A stretch of DNA of 64,000 nt from Acidimicrobiales bacterium (GTDB lineage: Bacteria > Actinomycetota > Acidimicrobiia > Acidimicrobiales > Aldehydirespiratoraceae). Positions 63,153 to 64,000 of the stretch are shown here, one piece after another. Each line of letters begins with the position of its first letter. The stretch's first letter is position 1. A program made the translations under genes and the position numbers. Under the pieces are notes generated by a model. The model saw only the letters and a program-made list of their open reading frames with translations, made no database searches and was not told the origin of the DNA. The stretch lies in the NCBI GenBank assembly GCA_029263175.1, contig JAJCXZ010000063.1, forward strand, positions 1 to 64,000. Direction: 5' to 3'.

Positions 63153-64000
63153 AGACGATCGACCACTGCGGAGGCGAACTCCGAGCACTTGACCTCGGTG
63201 GCGCCTTCCATCAAACGGGCGAAGTCGTAGGTGACCACCTTGTCGGCGATGGCGGCCTCGACTGCGGTGATGATGTCGTCAGCGGCCCCCTGCCAGCCCA
63301 GGTGTTCGAACATCATGACGCCCGAAAGCAGCACGGATGAAGGGTTGACCTTGTCCTGGCCGGCATACTTCGGCGCCGTGCCGTGGGTGGCCTCGAACAC
63401 GCCGTGCCCGGTGACGTAGTTGATGTTGGCACCGGGAGCGATGCCGATGCCGCCGACCTGTGCGGCCAGCGCGTCGGAGAGATAGTCGCCGTTGAGGTTC
63501 ATCGTGGCGATCACGTCGAACTCCTTCGGGCGGGTGAGCACCTGCTGGAGGGCGATATCGGCGATGGCGTCCTGCACGAGAATCTTGTCGCCGGGATCGC
63601 CGCCGCAGTCTTCCCAGCCAATGGCCACATCACTGAACTCTTCACGCACGAGTTCGTAGCCCCACTTCTGGAAAGCCCCCTCGGTGAACTTCATGATGTT
63701 GCCCTTGTGGACCCAGTGCACGCGCTTGCGGCCACGCTTGACGGCGTATTCGATGGCGGCGCGCTGGAGGCGCTGCGAGCCACTCTTGGAGATCGGCTTG
63801 ACGCCGATGCCGGAGCCTTCCTTGATCTCCCAACCGAAGTGATCGTGGAGAAGCTCGATCATCTTGAGAGCCTCGGGCGTGCCCGCTTCGACCTCCATGC
63901 CGGCGTAGATGTCTTCGGTGTTCTCCCGAAAGATCACCATGTCGACGAGCTGCGGCTCCTTGACCGGTGAGGGAACGCCGGTGAACCAGCGGACCGGGCG
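63149..64000 (-). CDS. icd: Isocitrate dehydrogenase (NADP), partial at window edge
   Basis: The C-terminal 283 residues are visible; the N-terminus runs off the right edge. The frame continues to the last base ([19 protein letters not shown]). Motifs: [59 protein letters not shown] and [17 protein letters not shown]. It converts isocitrate to 2-oxoglutarate. It completes a loose group of TCA genes with sdhCAB and mdh. Confidence 0.95.
   Translation of the reverse strand, partial: RPVRWFTGVPSPVKEPQLVDMVIFRENTEDIYAGMEVEAGTPEALKMIELLHDHFGWEIKEGSGIGVKPISKSGSQRLQRAAIEYAVKRGRKRVHWVHKGNIMKFTEGAFQKWGYELVREEFSDVAIGWEDCGGDPGDKILVQDAIADIALQQVLTRPKEFDVIATMNLNGDYLSDALAAQVGGIGIAPGANINYVTGHGVFEATHGTAPKYAGQDKVNPSSVLLSGVMMFEHLGWQGAADDIITAVEAAIADKVVTYDFARLMEGATEVKCSEFASAVVDRL

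Overview
The window looks like a contiguous piece of a high-GC actinobacterial chromosome, most likely of the class Acidimicrobiia (Ilumatobacter-like). This is inferred from gene content: two WhiB regulators, F420-type genes (a luciferase-like monooxygenase and a DUF2342 zincin), UPF0182, a DivIVA-like coiled-coil protein, a ppk/Nudix pair and frequent GTG starts. There is no rRNA operon, prophage, transposase gene or CRISPR array. Coding density is very high and many neighbours share ATGA, GTGA or TGATG overlaps.

Layout. 0-10 kb: initiator tRNA-Met, a tandem CaiB/BaiF CoA-transferase coupled to a MaoC-like hotdog protein, a PaaI-type thioesterase, a membrane HD-GYP protein with a Thr-rich tail, a luciferase-like oxidoreductase, a rhodanese, a GNAT acetyltransferase, a glutamate-synthase-like flavoprotein and a lipoprotein. 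10-20 kb: UPF0182, a DivIVA-like protein with a phage-capsid-like C-terminus, a PDZ/Lon-like protease, a HEAT-repeat protein, and the compact operon moaE - small membrane protein - mreB - SRPBCC. 20-30 kb: a pseudo-HtrA PDZ protein, an epimerase, a zincin metalloprotease, and the operon 94-aa protein - ROK kinase - ppk - Nudix - MFS. 29-32 kb: two whiB genes flank tatA - ECF sigma - anti-sigma. 32-39 kb: a VWA protein followed by a 1717-residue GAF/PAS/GGDEF/EAL protein. 39-46 kb: TetR - MaoC hydratase - small ORF - GH1-like protein, a MoxR-type ATPase, and a GH2-like protein. 45.7-49.2 kb: sdhCAB. 49.6-57.5 kb: alpha/beta hydrolase, DUF368 transporter, RDD protein, SCP2 protein, Fpg/Nei glycosylase, mdh, PAS-GGDEF protein and a GT87-like membrane protein. 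57.4-61 kb: a heterodimeric ABC exporter. 61-63 kb: an H-NOX sensor translationally coupled to a GGDEF-EAL protein. 63-64 kb: icd, cut by the window edge.

Themes. Four cyclic-di-GMP enzymes lie in 64 kb, one with a dedicated haem (NO/O2) sensor. TCA-cycle genes (sdhCAB, mdh, icd) are loosely grouped in the last 18 kb. Several proteins keep a fold but have lost catalytic residues: GH1-like, GH2-like and HtrA-like. Four convergent gene junctions carry palindromes of two related families (cores GGGGTCTGACCCC and GGGGACAGTCCCC). Their arms contain the stop codons of both flanking genes. I regard these stop-supplying palindromes, the adjacent pseudo-glycosidases, the DivIVA/capsid-like fusion and the CTG-initiated mreB as the most unusual items. 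All functional calls are read from sequence motifs; no database search was run.
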